Position numbers and translations under genes: made by a program. Below are positions 11,540 to 20,123 of a stretch of 20,123 nucleotides of DNA, in pieces. The DNA lies in contig JADGJL010000091.1 in NCBI GenBank assembly GCA_027600665.1, positions 25,080-45,202 on the forward strand, written 5' to 3'. Under the pieces are notes generated by a model. The model searched no databases and was not told the DNA's origin. It worked only from the letters and a program-made list of their open reading frames with translations. The DNA comes from Irineochytrium annulatum. Taxonomy: Eukaryota; Chytridiomycota; Chytridiomycetes; Chytridiales; Chytridiaceae. Position 1 is the stretch's first letter. Every line of letters begins with the position of its first letter.

Positions 11540-12190
11540 TCAGAAGCCGACGTTGAACTCCCCAAACCTGCACGCTATTAGTACAAGACAAAACCTCAAT
11601 GCATACTTCTCATAATATCCTGGCACCCTCCACTGCCCACGCTTGACCATCTTCTCAACGATCGAGTCCAATTCCGGGTACGCCTTCGCAACGTCGTCCA
11701 CCTGTCCACGTGTCAGGCATACAAGAACAAAAAATGTAGGACGCACAGTAAGCTGATCAACCGGGCGCGCCGTTTCGATGTTGGTCAACAGCTGGTTCAG
11801 CTCCGTAAGCTCCGTGTTGACCTTCTTCTGAGTCCTCTCGGCAGCGGCAACCTTACAGACCATCAGCGACAATGAACAGCTATAGTAGTTACGAACGGCC
11901 TTAAGCTCCTGCTGCTCTATCATACGAAGCTGCTCGGTCAGATCGTACGTCGCCGGGCGGAATGACTGGAATGCCTTCCGGGCATCCTGGACGATCTTCT
12001 TGTTCTTGAGCACTCGCTCGTAGCCGTCGAAGTCGATGGCCGAGTTTTGCTCCTTGAGCTCCCCGACCGTCTTCATCAAATCCGCATGTCGTCTTCGGAA
12101 AGCGTTGACCGAAGCGACCGTCTCCGGCTTAAGCTTCGCGCTCAAAGCGCTGAAATCGACCTTAGCAGCACGGGCAGCAGCGGCAGCCAT
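11540..12190 (-). CDS. ATP7: Mitochondrial F1Fo-ATP synthase subunit d (ATP7/ATP5PD), 4 exons
   Basis: Subunit d is part of the peripheral stalk that holds the F1 head still while the rotor turns in the inner mitochondrial membrane. Deduced minus-strand exons: 12190-11897, 11851-11747, 11701-11607, 11567-11540, giving 173 aa, essentially the length of yeast Atp7. Family hallmarks are KVDFSALSAKLKPET near the N-terminus, FDGYERVLKNKKIV, FQSFRPATYDLTEQL, the helical stretch around NIETARPVDQLT and the C-terminal GQWRVPGYYEKFGEF. The Ala-rich start (MAAAAARAAKVDF) could be an uncleaved or short targeting segment, as in other subunit d proteins. Removing the three introns restores gap-free alignment to the family as I know it. 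All three introns (45, 45 and 39 bp) are multiples of three without an in-frame stop, so unspliced RNA would also be open (216 aa). The first donor is unusual (GTTCGT). Confidence 0.93.
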   Translation of the reverse strand: MAAAAARAAKVDFSALSAKLKPETVASVNAFRRRHADLMKTVGELKEQNSAIDFDGYERVLKNKKIVQDARKAFQSFRPATYDLTEQLRMIEQQELKAVRNYYSCSLSLMVCKVAAAERTQKKVNTELTELNQLLTNIETARPVDQLTVRPTFFVLVCLTRGQVDDVAKAYPELDSIVEKMVKRGQWRVPGYYEKYALRFCLVLIACRFGEFNVGF

Positions 12191-12599
12191 GGTCGAAATT
12201 CGCTTCTTCACTTTTCGCGATGGCACTTCACCAGCTTCACTGCACTTCGACCTGGACCATTACATACTGCCCCGTCCACACCGCCGCAGCAGATCTCGAC
12301 CATCGACCTTAGCGATCGCTTTCTTAACGTTCATGCAATATTTTTAATAAAAGGATGTCGAAATGAGACTCTTGAATCCAATGTCGATGCTTACATAGCT
12401 CTTCAGCGAGCATCGATTCAACCTGAGCGTGGGCTGGCTCGTTACTTTAATATCAAAAATCTCTTTCGCCAAAAACGCATTCATTCCTCTTGTCATCCCA
12501 GGTTCGTTCAGTTACGTTCCATCATTTTGAGTACCGGGCCGTCATGTTAAATGTGATGAATCGCCTTCGAAGCCATCAGCCCTCTTCCGTCCTGAAGCC
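12191..12599. promoter_or_regulatory. Divergent ATP7-CHD1 promoter region
   Basis: This 409-bp gap lies between the start codons of ATP7 (-) and CHD1 (+) and must contain both promoters and 5' UTRs. It is less GC-rich in its middle part (about 12340-12360). No TATA box or known binding site stood out. Near the CHD1 side there is an upstream ATG at 12544 that opens a short frame overlapping the CHD1 start. Confidence 0.5.
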
Positions 12600-15500
12600 A
12601 TGGAGGCCGAGGTATCCGACAAGCAATCACCGGCGTCGGTGTCATCCTCGAACAACGATATGAACGGCAATGATCACGGAAGCCCAGACAACAACAACGG
12701 CGACGCTTCTTCCGCTGCCGCCGAGTCAGAGTACAACAACGACTCCGATCCGCCTCCAGAGGTCGACGAGAGTCCTGGTGAATCTGATAACGACAACGAT
12801 TCTGATTTCGACGTGCCAACGAAAAAGGCGCGTTCAAAGAAGAGTTCGTCCGCTCGGCGCAAGGGGAGGACGATCTATGAAGACGATGACGACGATGGGG
12901 TCGCGTCTGGGGGATCTTCGCGTAAGCGTTCGTCTAAGAAGCGTTCTGGAGTCAGCCTGCCGGCGGACTTGGACCCTGAGTTGTTCGGGTTACGGAGATC
13001 TTCGAGAGCGAAGCACGTCGTTTCGAACGCGGATGTAGGCTTGCTTGTTAATACGCATTTCATCTGATCGTGCGGTTGTAGAACATAGATGATGATGAGT
13101 TATCATCGTTGCTTGCGGAGAGCGACAGCGAATTTAGTGGAATGGGCAAACGGAAGCGTGGAGGCAGAAAATCGGCCAAGATGGCTCAGGACAACGGTAG
13201 TATAGCGCTGTTAATACGTTTGATTGACGGAAACAAAGATGTTGACGATTTTATGAGTGAGGACGACGACAAAGCCGAGGACTCTGACATGGACGAGGAA
13301 TCTGGAAGATCGAAGGTGTCTAAGCGAAAGGCGAAGACTCGTCGGCGCAAGCGCTCTGGTTTCCATAGAGACTCGTTACCTCTTGAAGTCCGCTTTTCAT
13401 CGAGAACGAAAAGTCGTGCGATTTACAACGAATCTGCTTTTGATGCTGAGTTGGATGAAAATATTATCGACGAAGCGGAAGGATATTACTACGAGGAGCC
13501 GGCCGTAGAGGATGGTACGGCACCCCTAATCGATGCAGTTTCTGATGTAGTACAGAACCTGGTGAGAACATCGAAGCCGTCTTGGATTACCGGGAGACCC
13601 TAGGTAACGATTGATAGGATGTTTTTTTTTTGACTGACAATTGTTAGATGGCGAGATAGAGTATTATATAAAGTGGCAGGGGTTCTCGCACCGACGCAAT
13701 ACTTGGGAAGTCGAAGGGTTGTTGTCGGAGCATAAGGGGTTTAAGAAACTTAAGATCTTCAAAAAGCGTATGGAAGCGGACAAAGCGGAGAGAAGCGATC
13801 CGCATACGACCCGCGAAGAGATCGAGCAGAAAGATGTTCAAATGGAAATGAATCGAGCCGATTTGGAGGAATATAAGAACGTAGAGCGCGTTATCTTTTC
13901 TCGGGAGGGCGCAGACGGCGGTATCGAGTACCTCTGCAAGTGGCGCCTTTTAAGTTACAACGAGTGCACGTGGGAGCCAGCGGACGAGATCTCTGCCTTT
14001 CAAGCTCAGATTGACGACTTTTTGGAAAGGAATCAGAGCGTCAAGGTGCCTCATCGGGGAAAGAATTACGCGAAGAATCGACCGAAATTTGAACGCTTCA
14101 CCTCGCAGCCGGAATATATGTCTTATGGAACGCTCCGGGATTATCAGCTTCACGGCGTGAATTGGATGGCGTTTTTGTGGAGTCGGAATGAGAACGGGAT
14201 TTTGGCAGATGAGATGGGGCTTGGGAAGACAGTGCAGAGCATTTCTTTTCTGAAGTACTTGTTTCATTCGATGGAGATATACGGCCCTTTCTTGGTCGTC
14301 GTCCCGCTGTCGACAATTGGCTCGTGGCAGCGTGAATTCAGCCGCTGGGGCTCGGAGCTCAACGTCGTTTGTTATAGCGGCAACAGCAAAGCACGAGAAA
14401 TGATTCGAGAGTACGAATTCTATCTTCCGACGAAAGGGAAGGAGAAGAAGTGCAAGCTGAATGCGCTGCTGACGACTTATGAACTAATTCTGCAAGACGC
14501 AGAGTATCTGGGCCAGATTAAATGGGCTTACTTAATGGTTGACGAGGCTCATCGGTTAAAAAATTCGGATTCTAAGCTTTATGAGGTCCTGAAGGAATTT
14601 AATACGGCAAATCGGTTGCTAATCACCGGGACGCCGCTCCAGAACTCGGTTAAGGAGTTGGTGTCTTTGATGGAGTTTTTGATGCCAAACGAAAAGTTTG
14701 AGAACTTCGAGCTTAATTTCGATGCCGACGTGCAGGAGGAAGAGAAGATTAAAAATCTTCAGGACAAGTTGAAGCATTACATGATACGGAGACTTAAGAA
14801 GGATGTCGAGAAATCTTTGCCGACGAAAACGGAGCGAATATTACGGGTTGAATTGTCGCCGATGCAGCTGGAGTACACTAAGAATATTTTCAACCGGAAT
14901 TATGCGGCTTTAAATAAGGGACTTCAAGCCGGGAATCAAAACTCCTTGTTGAACATCTGCATGGAGCTTAAGAAGGCTTCAAATCACCCCTATCTCTTCA
15001 TGAACGCGGAAGTACATGTGGAGCGGAAGGATGAGCAGCTTCGTGGCATAGTCGCGAACTCCGGGAAGATGGTCTTGCTCGATAAGCTGTTGACGCGATT
15101 ACACGAAGGAGGCCATCGTGTTTTGATTTTCTCTCAAATGGTACGAATGCTCGACATCTTATCGGACTACCTGTTGCTCCGTGGCTTCCAATATCAAAGA
15201 CTCGACGGAAGCACGAACAGCGAGTCACGGAAGAGGGCGATGGAGCATTTTAATGCCCCGGGTTCGAAGGATTTCGTATTTATACTGTCAACGCGGGCTG
15301 GCGGACTCGGCTTGAATTTGGAGACAGCTGATACTGTAATTATCTTCGACTCCGATTGGAACCCGCAAAATGGTAATTGCATATTGCTTAATGTTATGTT
15401 GGTAACGTTGTTGTAGATTTGCAAGCTATGGACCGCGCACATCGGATTGGTTGGTGGTGGTATATGCGTACTCCGCTAACTTATAAAAGGTCAAACGAAA

Positions 15501-17460
15501 GTAGTCAACGTGTATCGCTTCGTGTCAAAGGATTCTATCGAAGAAAACGTTCTTGAGCGAGCGAAGCGGAAGATGGTGTTGGAATATTGTAAGTTTTCAC
15601 TGCAGTCGTCAGTGTAATAAGTGCGTAGGCATTATAAAACAGATGGATACTTCCGGCGAGTCGCTTTTATCGTCCAAGAAGTCGAAGGCCGTTGGAGGAA
15701 CGCAGATGTCAAAAGAGGATCTGCAGACGATCTTGAAGTTTGGCGCGCAAAATCTTTTTAAATCCGACGACGGCGCGGCGGCTCCAGCGAACAAACTTGA
15801 CAACATGAATTTGGACGATATTCTTTCTCGAGCAGAGCTTCATGAGGGAGTCGAGGCTACCGGGGCGACGGACGGCGGTGCTGCGTTCCTAGAGCAATGG
15901 CGTATTGAGGAAGTTAAGATGAATGAGCTGAAATGGGATGAGATTATCCCCGAGAAAGACCGTGACGAGCAGGTTGCGGAGGAGGTCGAGTTAGGTCCTC
16001 GACAACGGAGACAGCAGCAGGCTTACGGAATCGATGGCATGCAGGGCGATTTGTCGGACGATGACACCGGGAAGAGGAAAAAGGGGCAGCCGGCGAAGAA
16101 AAAAGCCCGGAAGCAAGACAAAACGGGGCCTTTGGTCGAGAAGGAAGTTCGAGCACTTTTGCGTTCAATGCAAAAGTTCGGCAGCATCGGCATGCGTTAT
16201 GAAGATATAGTGAGAGATGCCGATTTAGAGGACCGCGATAAGGATGTCGTGTTAGAGACCGGCAAGCAACTTATAGAGGCCTGCCAGGCGTCAGTGAAAG
16301 CCTCAGCTAATGCTGTTGAGGAGGGTGGTGCGGAAGCCCCGAAAGCGAAACCCGACAAACCGAAAGTTGCTCAAGCGAGCTATAAAGGTGTCGCGATTTC
16401 AAATGCGCAAAATGTCCTGCAGCGTATTCACGATCTAGATTTGTTGGCGTCCTGCATAGCCTCGGTGAAGGATCCGCTGGAATTCCGACTGTTAACAACG
16501 ATAAAGCCACCTCCTGGATGGGATTGTAAATGGACGCAGACCGACGACTCGAGGATGCTGATTGGAATTTATAAGCATGGCTTTGGTTCGTGGGGGAAGA
16601 TGCTCGCAGACGCTACATTGCAGTTTAAGAACAAGTTTTCGGCGTCGATAAAGGAGGAAGAGGACCCGAACGGGAAACAGCTAAATGGCAAAGGGAAGGG
16701 GAAAGGGGAAGGCAAGGGTATTCATCCAAAGCCGCCTCATTTGGTCAGAAGGGCGGAGACGTTGTTCAGGATCCTGAAGGACGAGAAGGAACAGCGGGAT
16801 AAAAAGCGGCTTATTGCTGAGCAGAAAAAGGGTCGGCATAAAGGAAAGGGGCAAGAGAGAGCCCCGCCTGCCCCGAAGAGCGTCGACGCGAAACCTCAAT
16901 CAAGCCGGGCGGCCGCGGTAAAACCTGTGGCCACGAAGCCGAAGTCAAGCGGCACACGGCAAAATGAAAGCGGTGGCGAGTCGGACGATTCAAACGCTTC
17001 GATGGATCCAACTCATTGCAAAGAGCTGCTTCGACCTGTGAAGAAGGAATTGTCTGGGTTGAGAAAGGACACTGTCAAAATGGAGGCTAGCCAGAAGCTC
17101 AATTTCATTCGGGAGAATCTGACGAAGATTGGCGATCAAGTCAATATCGTCTTGACGAAAGATTTTTCTGGGAGCGCTCAAGAAAGGCAGAGATTGGAGC
17201 GACATTTATGGAAATTTGCAAGCCTATTTTGGCCGGTTAACACCATGATATCGACGCAGAAGATTAAGGAGCTTTATACCAAGATCAAATCAGATTCTCA
17301 GAAAGCGCCTGCATCATCGAAGGATTCCGCTGGACCCAGCAGCGGTTCGTCGTCAAAAGCTGCTCGGCCAGGCAAACGTTCTGCGGAATCCGAACTTAGT
17401 CGAGTCGACAAGAAGCAGAAGCGCGATTTTGTTGATGATAACCATGTACATGCACAGTAA
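12600..17460 (+). CDS. CHD1: CHD1 chromodomain-helicase chromatin remodeller
   Basis: This is a nuclear SNF2-family ATPase that slides and spaces nucleosomes over transcribed genes. Deduced exons: 12600-13034, 13082-13514, 13556-13603, 13648-15372, 15417-15449, 15490-15588, 15629-17460, giving 1534 aa. It would be 1520 aa if a probable extra 42-bp intron at 13197-13238 is removed. Layout: acidic/Ser/Lys-rich N-terminus (1-280); tandem chromodomains about 291-450 ([16 protein letters not shown], then [17 protein letters not shown]); SNF2 ATPase with Walker A DEMGLGKT at 493-500, DEAH at 604-607, TGTPLQNS, and motif [13 protein letters not shown] split across two introns; a bridge with [11 protein letters not shown]; a SANT-SLIDE-like DNA-binding region about 1095-1290; a Lys/Gly-rich linker; and the C-terminal helical CHCT domain about 1388-1480 ([15 protein letters not shown]). 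All ATPase motifs look intact. The start has a good context (GCCATGG). The domain set identifies CHD1 rather than Mi-2 or ISWI. Confidence 0.97.
13197..13238 (+). other. Probable in-frame 42-bp intron within CHD1 exon 2
   Basis: The segment begins GTAGTA, ends AAAG, has a TTAATA-like branch site, is 42 bp long and carries no in-frame stop. If translated it adds a hydrophobic stretch ([14 protein letters not shown]) to an otherwise acidic and basic low-complexity N-terminus, which argues that it is spliced out. RNA reads are needed to settle it. Confidence 0.5.
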
Positions 17461-17461
17461 C

Positions 17462-17467
17462 AATAAA
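17462..17467 (+). promoter_or_regulatory. Probable CHD1 polyadenylation signal
   Basis: A perfect AATAAA starts two bases after the CHD1 TAA stop codon. It implies a very short 3' UTR if used. Confidence 0.5.
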
Positions 17468-18086
17468 CATTGTAATGATATCCAGCGACGTACTAAAGAT
17501 GTATACCGCTTGCATTTTATGGCTACCATTCCTGCGGGTGTCTCATTCCCAGCCGCGGATGTTTGCTCGGAGCGCCTTTTGTGATCGTGATTTGTGAAAC
17601 TCCGCTAGTAGAAGTTCATAGAGGTCATTCCCAGGATTCATAATAACCTTGAACTCATTTGTTACGCGTCTCTCTGATGCCATGGTATTTTGCATCCAAA
17701 TTGCCACGACTCTTAAAGTGACTCCCATAACCCATTTCCAGAGCATCCCAAACAGAGGGGAATGTTCGTGAAAACATCACCCGCGAACGAGTCTGCCTGC
17801 TGCATTGGCCCGTACAATATCAATTAGTCCGCCAGTTACTCCATCCTTGAGTCAGGTGAGTATTCGCATTCCTATTGGCTATCTTTTCGATCTTTGTAGT
17901 GCCAATAAGAACCTTATCAAGTCCTTCGACTATTAAAGCATCGGGAATATAGAATTCACTTTAGCCAATGAAACCTATGGGCACTATTCCGAGAATCCTT
18001 ACCCCGAGTTCCCGTCAACCATAATTAACATTGACTGCTTTAGCGAAATATATATATTCCCAAGAAAAACTAAAGCTGGCCCACCG
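17468..18086. other. Gene-free region downstream of CHD1
   Basis: No conserved gene was recognised. A minus-strand open frame of 67 codons at 17543-17746 has no family motif I can name. Further along, the minus strand reads as short open pieces broken by stops, which could be decayed mobile-element coding sequence, but nothing diagnostic is visible. The right end contains the first copy of a 16-bp direct repeat (18029-18044). Confidence 0.4.
18029..18044 (+). repeat. 16-bp direct repeat, copy 1
   Basis: CATTGACTGCTTTAGC occurs here and again at 18448-18463, once on each side of the solo LTR. Both copies are followed by an AT-rich GAATAT-like stretch. Neither copy is part of the LTR or its target duplication. 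Confidence 0.7.
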
Positions 18087-18091
18087 GTAGG
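18087..18091 (+). repeat. Left target-site duplication of the solo LTR (GTAGG)
   Basis: GTAGG directly precedes the TG end of the LTR and is repeated exactly at 18421-18425 directly after the CA end. Five-base duplications are typical of Ty1/copia and Ty3 integrases. Confidence 0.8.
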
Positions 18092-18420
18092 TGTTATAGT
18101 GTGTGTTTTGCTTCTCGCGTGAGTGAGCATCTAGTGCGGAGTTTAGATAGTGAGGGCCCACGACGTCGCAAGGCACCGCCGGGAGCGCTGATTTTACTCG
18201 GCTTCGCCGGGGCGCTATTATTTGGGCGTGTAAGGCGTAGTTGGGCGTGGTAGGCACTACGCGTTGTAGGCGTTACCAGGCATAGTCGTGAGTATATTAA
18301 GCACAACTGGAAAGAACAAAGAATACAACAGCCCACACTATTGCCATCTCTCCAATTATCACCATTTCTACGAGATCAGCACGCAGGTCAGTGTTAGAGC
18401 AAATTCCTGCTGTTACAACA
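18092..18420 (+). mobile_element. Solo LTR of an LTR retrotransposon, 329 bp
   Basis: The element starts TGTTATAG and ends TTACAACA, so it has the canonical TG...CA ends within a 4-bp inverted TGTT/AACA. It is bounded by the 5-bp direct repeat GTAGG. A TATA-like GTATATTAA at 18292-18300 lies in the distal third, consistent with a U3 promoter and a plus-strand orientation. No internal coding domain, primer-binding site or polypurine tract adjoins it, so it is a solo LTR left by recombination. Its length fits Ty1/copia or a short Ty3 family; the superfamily is not determinable here. The exact target duplication suggests a fairly recent insertion. Confidence 0.8.
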
Positions 18421-18425
18421 GTAGG
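18421..18425 (+). repeat. Right target-site duplication of the solo LTR (GTAGG)
   Basis: An exact copy of 18087-18091 directly follows the terminal CA of the LTR. Confidence 0.8.
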
Positions 18426-18447
18426 AACTCATCGTTCGCAACACAAT

Positions 18448-18463
18448 CATTGACTGCTTTAGC
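18448..18463 (+). repeat. 16-bp direct repeat, copy 2
   Basis: Identical to 18029-18044. After subtracting the LTR and one target duplication, the two copies would lie 85 bp apart at the empty site, so they may be part of an older repeat that the LTR entered. Confidence 0.7.
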
Positions 18464-19152
18464 TGAATATTCCATCGCTCAACGATTGCCCTACGTCGAT
18501 GCGAGGTATTCCGGAGTATGATAAGCCGGCAGCCTCTTAGCATGCAATCTTGGTCTTCCATCAACTGATAAGTTGGACATACTGAAACATTGGTGGGGTC
18601 TTGTCAGGCGGAACGCAATATCACATATATGGAAATATACATATAGGTTTGATATGCCATAATCACTCAGAGGTGATGCGGCACTAAGTGCCAAATGATC
18701 CCATCCGATAGGAATCACGCTCATTCATGGAAAAAGAGCAACACCAATGGGTTACTGGTGGAATAGAGTCAAAACCCTCAAGAAAAGCGAAAGTAGGGAG
18801 ACTAAGCGAGCGTTGTCCGACGCGAGCAAAGGACCCGCCTGTACAGTTGGTAAAATCCACGGAATCCTCTGAAGATCTACTTGATTGCTAATAATTAGGG
18901 ACTAGCTACCCCTTATCGACATTGGCCAAGTTATTGAAGATTACTCAAGGAAGCAAGATAAGGTGTAAACACGTATACTTGAGATCCAAAGTTGGGTTAA
19001 TCCCACACTCTATTCAGTGATTAGACTGAACTACGGATGTTGTCATTTATGACATTTCGTAATTCGATATTACGGTATGAGTGTACTATTTCACGTTCAG
19101 TCTCATTATTAAAAATGAGACGCATTTCTGACTGATCATTCTGACTCAGAAT
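18464..19152. other. Gene-free spacer between the two mobile elements
   Basis: The only ORFs here are short (the longest plus-strand frame ends at 18521; a minus-strand frame runs 18491-18724) and none is recognisable. No RNA gene or tandem repeat stood out. The composition is AT-richer than the genes. It may be older, unrecognisable repeat sequence. Confidence 0.4.
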
Positions 19153-19160
19153 ATTGGGCG
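19153..19160 (+). repeat. Left 8-bp target-site duplication (ATTGGGCG)
   Basis: It directly precedes the hAT-type element and is repeated exactly at 19641-19648. An 8-bp duplication is the hallmark of hAT transposases. Confidence 0.85.
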
Positions 19161-19640
19161 TAGTGTTCGCAACGGGTCGGGATTTCCCGAAAATTCGGGA
19201 CGGGATTCCCGAAACCGCGGGTTCGGATTTCCCAAAAAAAAAAGACAAGGGATCAATCCCGACCTGCGGAAACGGGATGTCGGCGCTGTCCCGTCCCGGC
19301 GCAATCCCGTGCCGGCGGGCTGCACATTCCTGACCCGACGGGATATTTTTTTGGCAGCTGGCAAGCTTAAAACAATAAAAAAAGCTAAAAATCGACTTTT
19401 GCAGCATGATTTTTTCCGGGACGTCCGAATTCTCCGTTTTTTCGGGGATCCCGGTCGTCCGGACACGGCGGGACGGCTCCGGAACTTACCCCAAAAATTC
19501 CGATCCCGGCGGGACACTAGCGGGAACAGTGCTCATCCCGCCTGACTATTCGGATTCGGGTTCAGATCCTGCCCTAAACCAACCCTTTTTTTGATGCCGA
19601 CCTGAAACCATCCAGTCCCGTCCCGTTGCGAAGACTAATA
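19161..19640. mobile_element. Non-autonomous hAT-type transposon (MITE-like), 480 bp
   Basis: The left end reads TAGTGTTCGCAACGGGTCGG. The reverse complement of the right end reads TATTAGTCTTCGCAACGGGA and continues into CGGGA, so the terminal inverted repeats match over about 20 bp with two substitutions and a 3-bp indel. The element is flanked by the perfect 8-bp duplication ATTGGGCG. The interior is dominated by CGGGAT/ATCCCG words and small palindromes. Examples are a 7-bp-arm hairpin at 19185-19200 and the palindrome CGGGATTCCCG at 19201-19211. At 480 bp with no transposase ORF it must rely on a transposase supplied elsewhere in the genome. ORFs crossing it are chance readings. Confidence 0.85.
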
Positions 19641-19648
19641 ATTGGGCG
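19641..19648 (+). repeat. Right 8-bp target-site duplication (ATTGGGCG)
   Basis: An exact copy of 19153-19160 directly follows the right terminal inverted repeat. Confidence 0.85.
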
Positions 19649-19925
19649 CATGTCAAACTACGCACCAATCATTTCTTTTGCCATAGAAAGTCCAATCAGG
19701 CAGAGGAATGCGCGCCATCAACGATTCATTTTCCATTGCACATCTCAAGTTCAATTCTTGAGCCAACGACGCATCTGACTCGCTATGAATCCGAAGAGCA
19801 ATCTCACAGCAAACGACCAAGATCGCTATCACGGACTTGATCAAATAGCGAAACAACGGTTTGCACCTGATATAGTCGTCAGATACACCGGTGATCAAAC
19901 CAATCGACCTCGAAGGCGGAGGCCG
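19649..19925. other. Unassigned sequence right of the hAT element
   Basis: A minus-strand open frame of 81 codons (19653-19898) has no motif I recognise. Nothing else can be supported. Confidence 0.35.
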
Positions 19926-19937
19926 GAAAGATAACCG

Positions 19938-20123
19938 GACATACTACAAGAATATCAATATTGGCTCGAGACAAAGTTCCTCGGGGCCCTGCGTGATCAA
20001 GGATGTGCTGAACCGTTCACCACACCGGATTGACATGGACGCCAGCTCGCCCTACTCGGATTGAAGGCGAACCGGCTGGTGACTTTAATGGTCAAGTCAA
20101 AGCATGGACGGATTACTCCAAGC
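19938..20123 (+). pseudogene. Possible decayed LTR-retrotransposon Gag fragment, cut by window end
   Basis: One plus-strand frame reads YQYWLETKFLGALRDQG, then AEPFTTPD, a TGA stop at about 20031, and then continues open with LLGLKANRLVTLMVKS to the window edge. The Y-x-x-W...L...G pattern followed by a helical stretch resembles the N-terminal part of Ty1/copia Gag proteins. The match is weak, there is an internal stop, and upstream similarity seems to shift frame. This is an inference from pattern only. Confidence 0.22.

Noticed and set aside
11200..11565. Minus-strand open frame of about 121 codons between ATP7 and the oxidase
   Set aside because: It overlaps ATP7 exon 4 in another frame, has no recognisable motif and crosses the probable ATP7 poly(A) signal.
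13515..13647. Apparent break of CHD1 chromodomain 1, with frame changing twice
   Set aside because: Two introns (13515-13555 and 13604-13647) flank a 48-nt exon encoding [15 protein letters not shown] and restore the domain.
17543..17746. Minus-strand 67-codon open frame as a transposase fragment
   Set aside because: No catalytic or family motif could be identified; it is left as unassigned sequence.
1..20123. tRNA, rRNA, CRISPR or bacterial operon features
   Set aside because: None was seen; the spliced genes show that the DNA is eukaryotic nuclear.

Overview
This is a eukaryotic nuclear sequence, most probably from a fungus or a close relative. Five multi-exon genes are split by very short introns, mostly 39-56 bp, with GT...AG ends and fungal-type branch motifs such as CTAAC, CTAAT or TTAAC shortly before the acceptor. 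I resolved about 34 introns by hand. With one ambiguous junction in the demethylase gene, every gene gives one uninterrupted reading frame of the length expected for its family. The lineage cannot be fixed from the sequence alone.

Layout: positions 1-260 hold G-rich tracts and the probable promoter of the first gene. SEC5, an exocyst subunit, runs 261-4269 (+). A KDM5/JARID1-type histone H3K4 demethylase runs 4408-8980 (+). A flavin amine oxidase of the polyamine oxidase/LSD1 superfamily lies convergently at 9158-11028 (-). ATP7, mitochondrial ATP synthase subunit d, is at 11540-12190 (-). It is divergent from CHD1, a chromatin remodelling ATPase at 12600-17460 (+), with a 409-bp shared promoter region between them. 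From 17461 to the end the window is gene-poor and carries transposon remnants. These are a 329-bp solo LTR with a perfect 5-bp target duplication (18092-18420), a 480-bp hAT-type non-autonomous element with terminal inverted repeats and a perfect 8-bp target duplication (19161-19640), and a possible decayed retrotransposon Gag fragment at the right edge.

Functionally, KDM5 (H3K4me3 eraser) and CHD1 (remodeller whose tandem chromodomains bind H3K4me3 in animals) act on the same chromatin mark. A flavin oxidase of the fold used by LSD1 sits between them. Whether this grouping means anything cannot be decided from one window. SEC5 and ATP7 are housekeeping genes without a direct link to the others.

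I found no evidence of a wholly new system. The most useful observations are the two well-delimited mobile elements, the unusual set of three translatable introns in ATP7, and the altered aromatic cage in CHD1.
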